This document shows positions 44,992-52,587 of a stretch of 64,000 nucleotides of DNA, in pieces. The notes beneath the pieces are model-generated. The model had not been told where the DNA came from, searched no databases, and was given only the letters and a program-made list of their open reading frames with translations. Source of the DNA: Blautia caecimuris (lineage in GTDB: Bacteria; Bacillota; Clostridia; Lachnospirales; Lachnospiraceae). The number at the start of each line of letters is the position of its first letter. Position 1 is the stretch's first letter. Both the position numbers and the translations under genes were made by a program. The DNA is taken from contig NZ_JANJZT010000004.1 of NCBI RefSeq assembly GCF_024622975.1, positions 62,001 through 126,000 on the forward strand. The letters run 5' to 3'.

Positions 44992-46206
44992 ATGTCTAAA
45001 TTTGATACTTATTTTTTAATGACTACAGAGGATGCCATTGAGTATGCAAAAGTAAAAGTTCCGCAGATGGAATGGGATTCAGGAAGTATGACATGCAGAG
45101 AAATTGGAGATGGAAACCTGAATTATGTTTTTAAAGTTACAGATGACAGAGGCCATAGCGTTATTATTAAGCAGGCAGGTGGTGTGGCGCGTATTTCTGA
45201 AGATATGAAACTGGATACAGATCGAAATCGTATTGAGTCCGAGATCTTGGTTCTTCAGGGAAAACTTGCTCCTGGATATGTACCGGAAATTTATTTTTAT
45301 GATACAGTTATGAGTGCCTGTGGCATGCAGGATTTAAGTGATCATGAAATTATGCGTACTGCTATGCTGGAGCATAAAATTTTTCCGAAATTTGCAGATC
45401 AGATATCGACCTTTATGGCGCAGGTATTAATGGGTACTACAGATGTAGTAATGGACCACCAGGAAAAGAAAGATTTACAGAGGAAATTTATTAATCCGGA
45501 ATTATGCGATATTTCAGAAGCCCTTGTTTATACAGAACCATATAATGATGAATTACACAGAAATAATGTGTTTGCTCCAATAGCAGATTTTGTGAAAGAA
45601 AAACTTTATAATGATGAAGAGCTACATTGTGAAGTGGCGAAATTGAAAATGGATTTTATGACAAAGGCACAATCGCTGATTCATGGAGATCTTCATACAG
45701 GTTCTATCTTTATTAATGAAGACAGTACTATGGTGTTCGATCCTGAATTCTGTTTCTATGGACCTATGGGATATGATATTGGAAATGTAATTGCAAATAT
45801 GATTTTTGCATGGGCAAATGGAGACGTGTATGGAAATTCAGAGTTCTGTACATGGGTGGAAGAAGTTATTGTAGATGTTGTGAATCTGACAATGGAAAAA
45901 CTGCGTGCTTATTATGAGGAACATGTAACCGATACTATGTGTAAAAATGAAGCATATAAGAATTATTATATGGATACTGTTTTGGCTGATACATCCGCAG
46001 TTACTGGATTGGAATTGATTCGTCGTATTGTGGGTATGGCAAATGTAAAGGATATTACCAGCATTAAGGACGAAGCAAAACGTGCGCGGGCAGAAAAAAT
46101 TTGTATTATGGCAGCGATTGATTTTATTAAAAACAGAGAAACTAAAAAATGTGGTAAATGTTTCCTTAATACATTAAAAGACGCCATTGCTACAATAGAT
46201 GCATAA
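44992..46206 (+). CDS. mtnK: S-methyl-5-thioribose kinase homologue
   Basis: 404 aa, APH-like kinase fold. Catalytic loop LIHGDLHTGSIFIN and metal-binding VFDPEFCFYGPMGYDIGN are hallmark MtnK sequences, with ATP-binding GDGNLNYVFKV and a Lys in VIIKQAGG. MtnK phosphorylates the C1 hydroxyl of methylthioribose; close relatives also take 5-deoxyribose. Here it follows a sugar permease and precedes the mtnA homologue by 38 bp, so the imported sugar is the likely substrate. No SAM-type riboswitch was found before this operon. Confidence 0.88.
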   Translation: MSKFDTYFLMTTEDAIEYAKVKVPQMEWDSGSMTCREIGDGNLNYVFKVTDDRGHSVIIKQAGGVARISEDMKLDTDRNRIESEILVLQGKLAPGYVPEIYFYDTVMSACGMQDLSDHEIMRTAMLEHKIFPKFADQISTFMAQVLMGTTDVVMDHQEKKDLQRKFINPELCDISEALVYTEPYNDELHRNNVFAPIADFVKEKLYNDEELHCEVAKLKMDFMTKAQSLIHGDLHTGSIFINEDSTMVFDPEFCFYGPMGYDIGNVIANMIFAWANGDVYGNSEFCTWVEEVIVDVVNLTMEKLRAYYEEHVTDTMCKNEAYKNYYMDTVLADTSAVTGLELIRRIVGMANVKDITSIKDEAKRARAEKICIMAAIDFIKNRETKKCGKCFLNTLKDAIATIDA

Positions 46207-46244
46207 CAGATAGGGTGCGGCAATTATGAAAGGAGAATACGATT

Positions 46245-47357
46245 ATGGAAAACGCTTTAAATCTGGATACAGTACGACTGGCAGAGAATAAAAAAGAAAT
46301 AGTTATTCTTGATCAGACACTTCTTCCTAATCAGTGTAAATATTTAAGTATTAAGAAAGCAGGAGACATCTGGGAAGCAATTTATTCTCTTCGGGTACGT
46401 GGTGCTCCGGCTATCGGTGTGACAGGCGGTTATGCTTATTATGTATTGGCAGATCAAATTGAAACAGAAGATAAGCACGAGTTTATAAGAAAATGTACGG
46501 AGATGATGGAGTATATTAATTCTTCACGTCCAACAGCTGTAAATCTTTCTTGGGCTTTAAACCGGATGCATAATGTTATGCTGAATGAAATTAACCAGAT
46601 GAGCATAGAGCAGCTGAAGATACGCCTGATGGAAGAAGCAGATGTGATTCGTCAGGAAGACATTCAGATCAGTCGCAATATTGGAGAATATGGATTTAAG
46701 CTTCTGGATGAACTTGGAAAAGGTGTAGGAATCATGACACACTGTAATGCCGGAACTCTGGCAACTGCAAAGTATGGTACAGCACTTGCTCCTATGTATA
46801 TCGCTCTGGAACATGGATGGGATCCCAAGAACGATATGCATGTATACTGTGATGAGACAAGACCTCTGCTGCAGGGAGCCCGTTTAAGTGCGTATGAAAT
46901 GCAGGCAGCAGGAATTGATACTTATGTACAGTGCGATAATATGGCTTCGTATACAATGAAAGAGGGAAAAGTAGGTATTATATTTGTGGGATGTGACCGC
47001 GTGGCGGCAAATGGTGATTTTGCAAATAAGATTGGAACCAGTGGTGTGGCAATTATTGCAAAACATTATGGAATTCCGTTTTATGTGTGCGCACCGTCCT
47101 CTACGATTGACATGACACTGGAATCTGGAGATGAGATTCATATTGAGCAGAGAAAAGGTAAAGAAGTTACAGAAATGTGGTATGAAGAGCGTATGGCTCC
47201 AGAAGGAGTTGGGGTGGTGAATCCTGCTTTTGATGTGACAGATCATAGCCTGGTTACAGGAATCATTACAGAGAAAGGAATTGCCTACGCACCATTCAAA
47301 GAATCTTTTGAAGCGATGGGAATCAAACCAGTAGAGAAATATGTAGATAAAAAATAA
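46245..47357 (+). CDS. mtnA: S-methyl-5-thioribose-1-phosphate isomerase homologue
   Basis: 370 aa, eIF2B-like fold. The catalytic Cys is in IMTHCNAGTLATAKYG and the catalytic Asp in IFVGCDRVAANGDFANKIGT; the substrate loop VRGAPAIGVTGGYA is intact. It converts an aldose-1-phosphate (classically methylthioribose-1-P) to the ketose-1-phosphate. The next salvage enzymes (MtnB dehydratase, or a class II aldolase of the DHAP shunt) are absent from the window. Last gene of the importer operon, with a terminator directly after. Confidence 0.9.
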   Translation: MENALNLDTVRLAENKKEIVILDQTLLPNQCKYLSIKKAGDIWEAIYSLRVRGAPAIGVTGGYAYYVLADQIETEDKHEFIRKCTEMMEYINSSRPTAVNLSWALNRMHNVMLNEINQMSIEQLKIRLMEEADVIRQEDIQISRNIGEYGFKLLDELGKGVGIMTHCNAGTLATAKYGTALAPMYIALEHGWDPKNDMHVYCDETRPLLQGARLSAYEMQAAGIDTYVQCDNMASYTMKEGKVGIIFVGCDRVAANGDFANKIGTSGVAIIAKHYGIPFYVCAPSSTIDMTLESGDEIHIEQRKGKEVTEMWYEERMAPEGVGVVNPAFDVTDHSLVTGIITEKGIAYAPFKESFEAMGIKPVEKYVDKK

Positions 47358-47362
47358 AAGGT

Positions 47363-47387
47363 AAAGGGCGACAGTGATCGCCCTTTT
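47363..47387. terminator. Bidirectional intrinsic terminator
   Basis: AAAGGGCGA (47363-47371) pairs with TCGCCCTTT (47378-47386), between the convergent mtnA and deoR-type genes. Confidence 0.75.
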
Positions 47388-47391
47388 ATTG

Positions 47392-48144
47392 TTAATAATA
47401 CTGTACAGAATTTTTAGTAAGCCACTCTTTCCATTCTGAAGAAAATTCACAGTCAGTGATAATAGCGTCCATTTTTTCCAGGGGAATAACTGCAGAAAAG
47501 GAAGTCTTATCCAGCTTTGTATGATCTACTACAAGAAATTTCTGGTGGGCGTGCTGAAGTGCAATTTTATAAAGCATGGCGGAATCTTCATTAATATCTG
47601 TAACACCAAATTCCATACATACACTTCTGCACGAAACAAATGCTTTGTCAAAAAAATATTGCTGAAGAGAACGCACAGTGCCGTTTCCGGTGAATCCTTT
47701 GGTTCTTGCGGAAAACTCGCCTCCTGTAAGAAACAGATGTACAGTGGAAGAACGTGAAAGAATATTGGCAATTTCAAGGGAGGTTGTAACAACAGTTAAT
47801 TTTCGATTGACAATTTTTCGTGCGATATACCAGGAAGTAGTAGATGAATCAAGAAAGATAATATCACTAGGCTGAATCAGAGCATCGCATTTTTGGGCAA
47901 TAATTTCTTTTTCAGTAATACGCAATACCTGTCTGGTTGTAACATCCAGATCATTTTGGACACCTTCCAGTATATAGGCACCTCCATGAGTACGTATAAG
48001 TTCCTGATCTTTTTCCATTGCACGAAGATCACGACGAATTGTTTCTTTAGTAACGTTCAGGCGTTCGGACAGATCAGAAATAGTGACACTTTTTTGTTCC
48101 TGAAGCAGTTTTTTGATGGCTTGTTTACGAGTGATTGCTAACAC
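47392..48144 (-). CDS. DeoR-family transcriptional regulator
   Basis: 250 aa. N-terminal helix-turn-helix (about 15-60) with VTKETIRRDLRAM, the DeoR recognition helix, then a DeoRC sensor domain with sugar-phosphate-binding features (FLDSSTTSWYIARK, TGGEFS). Such regulators respond to phosphorylated sugars, here probably the aldose-1-P or ketose-1-P made by MtnK/MtnA. The start is a GTG at 48144 with AAAGGAG upstream. It is divergent from dhaK, and the shared 330-bp region contains direct repeats that may be its operators. Confidence 0.88.
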   Translation of the reverse strand: MLAITRKQAIKKLLQEQKSVTISDLSERLNVTKETIRRDLRAMEKDQELIRTHGGAYILEGVQNDLDVTTRQVLRITEKEIIAQKCDALIQPSDIIFLDSSTTSWYIARKIVNRKLTVVTTSLEIANILSRSSTVHLFLTGGEFSARTKGFTGNGTVRSLQQYFFDKAFVSCRSVCMEFGVTDINEDSAMLYKIALQHAHQKFLVVDHTKLDKTSFSAVIPLEKMDAIITDCEFSSEWKEWLTKNSVQYY

Positions 48145-48357
48145 AGCGAAATGACTCCTTTCATATATTTAAGCATCTTTGTTTTTAAGATATCATGGTT
48201 TAAGTGAAAAAGCAAATACAAGAACTGTATATTAAAAAAGTTTGAATATTGGAGATATTTTTGCAAGTTACAGTCTGATAACTGGAATTCTAGGTATAAA
48301 CAGGATAAAAAAGAAAATATGAATAAAATGTACAATTAATACGGAAATAAAACAACA

Positions 48358-48391
48358 AAAGCAGACAAAATAATTGACAAAGCAGACAAAA
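48358..48391 (+). promoter_or_regulatory. Direct-repeat operator candidate before dhaK
   Basis: AAAGCAGACAAAA occurs at 48358-48370 and again at 48379-48391, exactly 21 bp apart (two helical turns). The second copy overlaps the -35 box and spacer of the dhaK promoter, as a repressor site would. Confidence 0.6.
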
Positions 48392-48402
48392 ATGATTAAA
48401 AT
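48374..48402 (+). promoter_or_regulatory. Promoter of dhaK-dhaL
   Basis: Perfect TTGACA (48374-48379), 17-bp spacer, TAAAAT (48397-48402). Confidence 0.75.
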
Positions 48403-48474
48403 ATAGTTAAAAATAACTAGTTAAACTTGATAAAAACAATTAATTTATCCAATACGCACAAACGGAGGTAGAAT

Positions 48475-49467
48475 ATGAAAAAAATTATTAATGCGCCGGA
48501 GACCTATGTAGATGATATGCTTAAAGGGATTTATGCTGCTCATCCCGATCAGGTAAAATGTGCAGAAGATGATCTTAGAAGTTATTGCATTGCACACAAA
48601 AAAGAAGGAAAGGTCGCTATTATTACTGGTGGAGGATCCGGACATCTTCCGTTGTTTCTTGGTTATGTAGGAGAAGGACTTATTGATGGTTGTGGGGTAG
48701 GAGGTGTATTTCAGTCTCCGTCACCCGAACAGATTTATCAGATTGCAAAAGAAGTTCATGCAGGATCAGGAGTTCTTTTCCTTTATGGCAATTATACTGG
48801 AGATATTATGACATTTGATATGGCATCAGATCTTTGTGATATGGATGATATTGAATGTAAAAGTATTGTTGGGGCTGATGATGTAAATTCACATGCAGAT
48901 CCAGATACGCGCAGGGGTGTAGCTGGGATTTATTTTATGTTCAAGGCAGCTGGGGCAAGAGCTGATGAAGGCGGAACGCTTGAAGAAGTAGTTGCTGCAG
49001 CGCAATTGGCAAAAGACAATACACGTACAGTTGGATTTGCCCTTACTCCGTGCATTATTCCGGAAGTAGGTCATGCGAATTTTGAATTGAAGGAAAATGA
49101 AATGGCAATGGGAATGGGAATTCATGGGGAACCAGGTGTATGGAATGGTCCATTAAAAACATCCCGGGAAATTGCCGAAGAGTCTTTAAATACGCTTCTT
49201 GGTGATATGCCTGTGGAAGAGGGGGAAGAAGTAGCTGTTTTGATTAATGGACTTGGAGCAACTTCTGTTGAGGAATTATATATACTTAGCCATGATGTAA
49301 ATGATATTCTGAAATCAAAGGGAATCGGAATTTACAAAACTATTGTAGGTGAGTATGCAACATCTATGGAAATGGCTGGCGCATCTATTTCTATATGTAA
49401 AATGAATGGTGAGTTGAAACGTTATATGGATCATCCGGTAAATACACCATTTATTTGCCAGAAATAA
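48475..49467 (+). CDS. Dihydroxyacetone kinase-like subunit DhaK
   Basis: 330 aa. DhaK fold with the substrate-binding residues: His57 in GGGSGHLP, Asp110 in GNYTGDI, and the covalent His217 in GMGIHGEPG, equivalent to E. coli His56, Asp109 and His218. It deviates in GGGSGHLP, where most DhaK have GGGSGHEP. It forms the ketone-binding half of a two-subunit kinase with DhaL. The phosphate donor is probably ATP since no DhaM PTS subunit is encoded. In this locus the substrate may be a ketose or a C3/C4 product rather than dihydroxyacetone. Confidence 0.85.
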   Translation: MKKIINAPETYVDDMLKGIYAAHPDQVKCAEDDLRSYCIAHKKEGKVAIITGGGSGHLPLFLGYVGEGLIDGCGVGGVFQSPSPEQIYQIAKEVHAGSGVLFLYGNYTGDIMTFDMASDLCDMDDIECKSIVGADDVNSHADPDTRRGVAGIYFMFKAAGARADEGGTLEEVVAAAQLAKDNTRTVGFALTPCIIPEVGHANFELKENEMAMGMGIHGEPGVWNGPLKTSREIAEESLNTLLGDMPVEEGEEVAVLINGLGATSVEELYILSHDVNDILKSKGIGIYKTIVGEYATSMEMAGASISICKMNGELKRYMDHPVNTPFICQK

Positions 49468-49490
49468 TTATAGTTTTGAGGAGGTTTCAT

Positions 49491-50144
49491 ATGGAGATAA
49501 TTGCATTTAATCAGATTCCTGATCTGTTTGCCGTTGTAGGTAAGCTTTTTGTAGAGAAAAAAGAAGAATTATGCGATATGGATGCTCGTCTGGGAGATGG
49601 GGATTTAGGCCTTACCATGAGTAAAGGATATAGTTCTCTTCCAGAATTGATACGTAATGAAATGGATGGAGCTGGCGGAGATATAGGGAAACTTCTTATG
49701 AAAGCGGGAATGAAGATGTCAAGTCTTGTTCCTTCTACAATGGGATTTCTGATGTCCAGTGGTGTTATGGAAGGCGGAAAAAATTTAAAGGGAAAGACAG
49801 AAATAGATGGGATGGGACTGGCAGCATATCTTGTTGGATTTGCAGCCGGAATACAAAAAAGGGGCAAGTGTCAGACAGGTCAGCGCACAATTTATGATTC
49901 TGTATTTCCAGCAGCTCAGGCAGCAAAAGAGTTGACAGAAAAGAATCCGGAGGCTTCTCTGAGTGAAGTTGTGGCAGTTGCACTTAATGCAGCAAAAGAA
50001 GGAACAGAATCAACCAAGAGTATGGTTCCTGTATTTGGAAAGGCAGCAGTTCATGCAGCGCAATGCGCTGGCATTGCTGATCAAGGTGCAGTTGCAGGTT
50101 ATTATAAGATTTTGGGACTTTATAATTATATATGTGGGATGTAA
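49491..50144 (+). CDS. Dihydroxyacetone kinase-like subunit DhaL, divergent
   Basis: 217 aa. The Mg-ADP site is kept: Asp31, Asp36 and Asp38 in MDARLGDGDLGLTM. The following His, standard in DGDHG, is Leu39. The usual GGASGPL loop reads VPSTMGFL. These changes place it in a divergent DhaL branch, perhaps for a different ketose. The ATG at 49491 has a GAGGAGG site. It is 23 bp after dhaK, and the pair forms its own transcription unit. Confidence 0.82.
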   Translation: MEIIAFNQIPDLFAVVGKLFVEKKEELCDMDARLGDGDLGLTMSKGYSSLPELIRNEMDGAGGDIGKLLMKAGMKMSSLVPSTMGFLMSSGVMEGGKNLKGKTEIDGMGLAAYLVGFAAGIQKRGKCQTGQRTIYDSVFPAAQAAKELTEKNPEASLSEVVAVALNAAKEGTESTKSMVPVFGKAAVHAAQCAGIADQGAVAGYYKILGLYNYICGM

Positions 50145-50149
50145 ACAAA

Positions 50150-50179
50150 AAGGCTGGGGCGATTATTCGTCCCAGCCTT
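50150..50179 (-). terminator. Terminator of hicB overlapping its stop
   Basis: AAGGCTGGGGCGA (50150-50162) pairs with TCGTCCCAGCCTT (50167-50179). The T-tract is on the minus strand, so it serves the hicB-like gene, whose stop codon lies in the loop. Confidence 0.7.
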
Positions 50180-50441
50180 CGTAAAACCGGATATTTACAG
50201 AAATATTCCGTACAATATCTCCCTCCTGAAGCTCCATATCCTCTTTATCAGAAACAGATGGAAGATTACAGTCATCCTCAGAAAGCTCCAGAGAGATCCA
50301 GTTATAAGCTGCTTCATTTGCGTTGTCAATGGCATCGTCCAGGGTGTCACCGTCAGCATAGCAGCATTCCAGATCCGGGAAAAATCCGTGATAGGTTCCG
50401 TTTTCCGTTTTGCGGAATACCGCAGGATAAATAAATTTCAT
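50163..50441 (-). CDS. Orphan HicB-family antitoxin-like protein
   Basis: 92 aa. The N-terminal half (YPAVFRKTENGTYHGFFPDL, then CYADGDTLDDAIDNANEAA) is the HicB RNase H-like fold. No C-terminal DNA-binding domain is obvious, and no HicA toxin gene lies beside it, so it is a solitary HicB. These are common in Firmicutes and may be stand-alone regulators or leftovers of toxin-antitoxin loci. The gene ends within its own terminator hairpin. Confidence 0.8.
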   Translation of the reverse strand: MKFIYPAVFRKTENGTYHGFFPDLECCYADGDTLDDAIDNANEAAYNWISLELSEDDCNLPSVSDKEDMELQEGDIVRNISVNIRFYEGWDE

Positions 50442-50579
50442 AAATGCCTCCTACTGTTTGCTACATACTGTTATGAAAGATATTGTAACATATTCTTGCA
50501 GCGATGGAAAAGAAAAATTTGTTTCCGCATGGAAAAACCGGGATATATTTTATATAATCAGAGTCGGGAGGTAAAAGCT

Positions 50580-51407
50580 GTGATAAAGTTGATTGCCAGT
50601 GATTTAGACGGAACACTGCTTACAGACAGTAAAGAGCTGTCACAGACAACTGTGCAGATTCTTGATATGGCTGTAAAAAAGGGAATATATGTGATACCGG
50701 CTACAGGGAGATCCTTCAGGGCAATACCTGAACAGATCCGGAATTATCCGGGTATCCGGTATGTGATCACATCCAATGGAGGCGCCATTTATTCTGTCCT
50801 GAAGAATAAGAGGATTTATCAGTGTCTGCTGAACGGACAGACGGTTGAGGAAGCATTGGATATTCAGGTACCGGAAAATACCGCCATAGAGCTTTTTGTG
50901 GATGGAATCCCTTATTCGGAAGAATCTTATGTGAGGTTTCCGGAAAAATACGGGGCCACGGAATATGGGGCAAAGTATGTAAGGGAAACAAGAATACCGG
51001 TAAAAGATATAAAAGCGTTTGCCATGGAACACAGAACGGAACTGGACAGTATGGCATTTATCTGTGGGGACAGAGCAGGCAAATGCACATTGGAAAAACA
51101 GTTAAGAGACTCGCTTTCTGATGCATATATAACCTCGTCTGTTCCTCATATGGTGGAAATTGGACATAAAAACGCAGGAAAGGGAAATACGCTTCTATAT
51201 CTTATGAGACTTCTGGGGATATCCCCGGATGAAGCAATAGCCTTTGGAGATGCAGATAATGACTGCAGTATGCTGGAAGCGGTAAAATATGGAGTTGCTG
51301 TGGGGAATGCTACAGAAGCCTGCAAAAAAGCTGCAGCTTTTGTTACAGCATCCAATGAAGAGGACGGAGTAGCAAAAGCTGTCAGACAGTTTCTGCAGAA
51401 AGCATGA
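50580..51407 (+). CDS. HAD-superfamily Cof-type phosphatase
   Basis: 275 aa. Motif I ASDLDGTLLTD near the start, motif II in PATGRSFRA, a type IIB cap in the middle, the conserved Lys in EIGHKNAGKG, and motif IV FGDADNDCSML. Such enzymes dephosphorylate sugar phosphates or related metabolites in the cytosol. The start is a GTG at 50580 with GGGAGG eight bases before; the open frame continues upstream without a site. It may act on sugar phosphates from the neighbouring island, but this is only positional. Confidence 0.88.
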   Translation: MIKLIASDLDGTLLTDSKELSQTTVQILDMAVKKGIYVIPATGRSFRAIPEQIRNYPGIRYVITSNGGAIYSVLKNKRIYQCLLNGQTVEEALDIQVPENTAIELFVDGIPYSEESYVRFPEKYGATEYGAKYVRETRIPVKDIKAFAMEHRTELDSMAFICGDRAGKCTLEKQLRDSLSDAYITSSVPHMVEIGHKNAGKGNTLLYLMRLLGISPDEAIAFGDADNDCSMLEAVKYGVAVGNATEACKKAAAFVTASNEEDGVAKAVRQFLQKA

Positions 51408-51449
51408 AGCGGAAATTTCCGCATTTTGTAGTATGAACCAGATAAAAAC

Positions 51450-51986
51450 TTAAAAAAATCGCACGATGTCCTCTGTTTCTTTACGTTTGGGACGGTTGGG
51501 CTCTTCAGCCGGTATACCTACGGCAATTACAGAAACAATGGTTTCTTCTTCTGGAACAGAAAGGACTTCTCTTATTTTCTGTGCATCTCGTATTCCAATG
51601 ATCAGTGTGCCATAGCCCAGTTCTTCTGCTTTGAGAACAAGGTTTGCGTTCTGAAGTCCAAGATCATAACAGCCCCAGCCGTTTTCAAGTTCGTTGTCAG
51701 CCGTTCCATCCTGTTTGAAGCCGGAGCGGTTGTGCACAAAAGTTGTGACAATAAGGGCTGCATTTTCGGATTTCAGGGCATTGCCGGAAGGAAGGCAGTC
51801 TGTACGGAACTGTTGGGTCATTTCTTCGGACAGAAGACAGTAGTAACGGCCTGTCTGAGAGTTTTTCCAGGATGGAGCTTCCTGGGCGGCCCGGATCATT
51901 TCCAGGATATCTTCTTTGGGAATGGTATGCCCTGCACTGTATTTACGGACACTTCTTCTTTTTTCAATTAATTTTTGAAATTCCAT
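51450..51986 (-). CDS. Nitroreductase-family flavoprotein
   Basis: 178 aa. The N-terminus KLIEKRRSVRKYSAGHTIPK carries the FMN-binding RRSVRKY, and LVLKAEELGYGTLIIGI is the typical central helix. FMN-dependent, NAD(P)H-using oxidoreductase of the small clostridial type; the natural substrate is unknown. AAAGGAGGAACC precedes the ATG at 51986. Confidence 0.88.
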   Translation of the reverse strand: MEFQKLIEKRRSVRKYSAGHTIPKEDILEMIRAAQEAPSWKNSQTGRYYCLLSEEMTQQFRTDCLPSGNALKSENAALIVTTFVHNRSGFKQDGTADNELENGWGCYDLGLQNANLVLKAEELGYGTLIIGIRDAQKIREVLSVPEEETIVSVIAVGIPAEEPNRPKRKETEDIVRFF

Positions 51987-52129
51987 ATAGGTTCCTCCTT
52001 TGGGTGTATAAATGAAGTATTTTATTGATACCAGATGTTATTATTATGACATTCTTTCGAGGTTTTGGCAAAGAGAATATGACTTATGTAATAAAGTTTT
52101 ACAGATCTGTGCCTATGGTATAATTCGAT

Positions 52130-52282
52130 TTGGGGTATTTTAAGCCAAATGCTGAGGTATATAAGCTAAAATTCTGTCTACAGTTTGTGCCTCATATTGA
52201 AAAAGATAAAGAAGAACCGTATATTAAATTTAAAAAGGGGGAAACAGTGCGGGCCGGGGCGGAGTCCTATTTTTTCCAATAG
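52130..52282 (+). pseudogene. Possible gene fragment
   Basis: Fifty codons starting at a TTG directly after a -10-like TATAAT, ending KKGETVRAGAESYFFQ. No ribosome site and no recognisable family. It could be the tail of a decayed gene or a chance frame. Confidence 0.2.
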
Positions 52283-52373
52283 ATTTTACGCAGGCTGATT
52301 TCTGTAAGTTACGGGTTATAAGTACCCAATGCAGTATAAAGAAAAATAATCCACCCACAAATACTGCCACACC

Positions 52374-52401
52374 TTGAAAACAGGTAAAAAGCTGCTAAAA
52401 T
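52374..52401 (+). promoter_or_regulatory. Promoter upstream of the secreted-protein gene
   Basis: TTGAAA (52374-52379), 16-bp spacer, TAAAAT (52396-52401). A terminator hairpin lies about 30 bp downstream, inside the expected leader. Confidence 0.45.
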
Positions 52402-52433
52402 AAAATTGTTCGGTGCGAATGAAAAAGAAAAAG

Positions 52434-52499
52434 ATTCCCACGTTGTCTGAGAACTGTAAAGAGTATCTGACAGCGTGGGAATTTGTTTTTATTTTTTAT
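52434..52499 (+). terminator. Strong intrinsic terminator in a leader, possible attenuator
   Basis: ATTCCCACGTTGTC (52434-52447) pairs over 14 bp (one G-T pair) with GACAGCGTGGGAAT (52469-52482), followed by a long T-rich tract. No gene ends just upstream, so it either terminates a short RNA or attenuates the gene at 52588. Confidence 0.7.
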
Positions 52500-52587
52500 G
52501 CCCGTATATTGCGGTGGTTATTGTGCAAAATTGGAAATTTGCTTATTTATAGTCCGCAGATTACAGAGATTTTCATGGAGATAAAAG

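Larger units (their letters stand above)
48145..48474. other. Divergent deoR/dhaK control region
   Basis: 330 bp, very AT-rich, with no gene. It holds the dhaK promoter (48374-48402) and two 13-bp direct repeats at 48358 and 48379. The deoR promoter was not resolved. Confidence 0.65.
51987..52587. other. 601-bp gap with fragmentary frame, promoter and orphan terminator
   Basis: No intact gene. A TATAAT at about 52119-52124 is followed by an open frame from TTG 52130 to TAG 52282 (50 codons, reading MGYFKPNAEVYKLKF at the start) with protein-like composition but no ribosome site. A second promoter-like pair lies at 52374-52401, and a strong terminator at 52434-52499. Confidence 0.5.
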
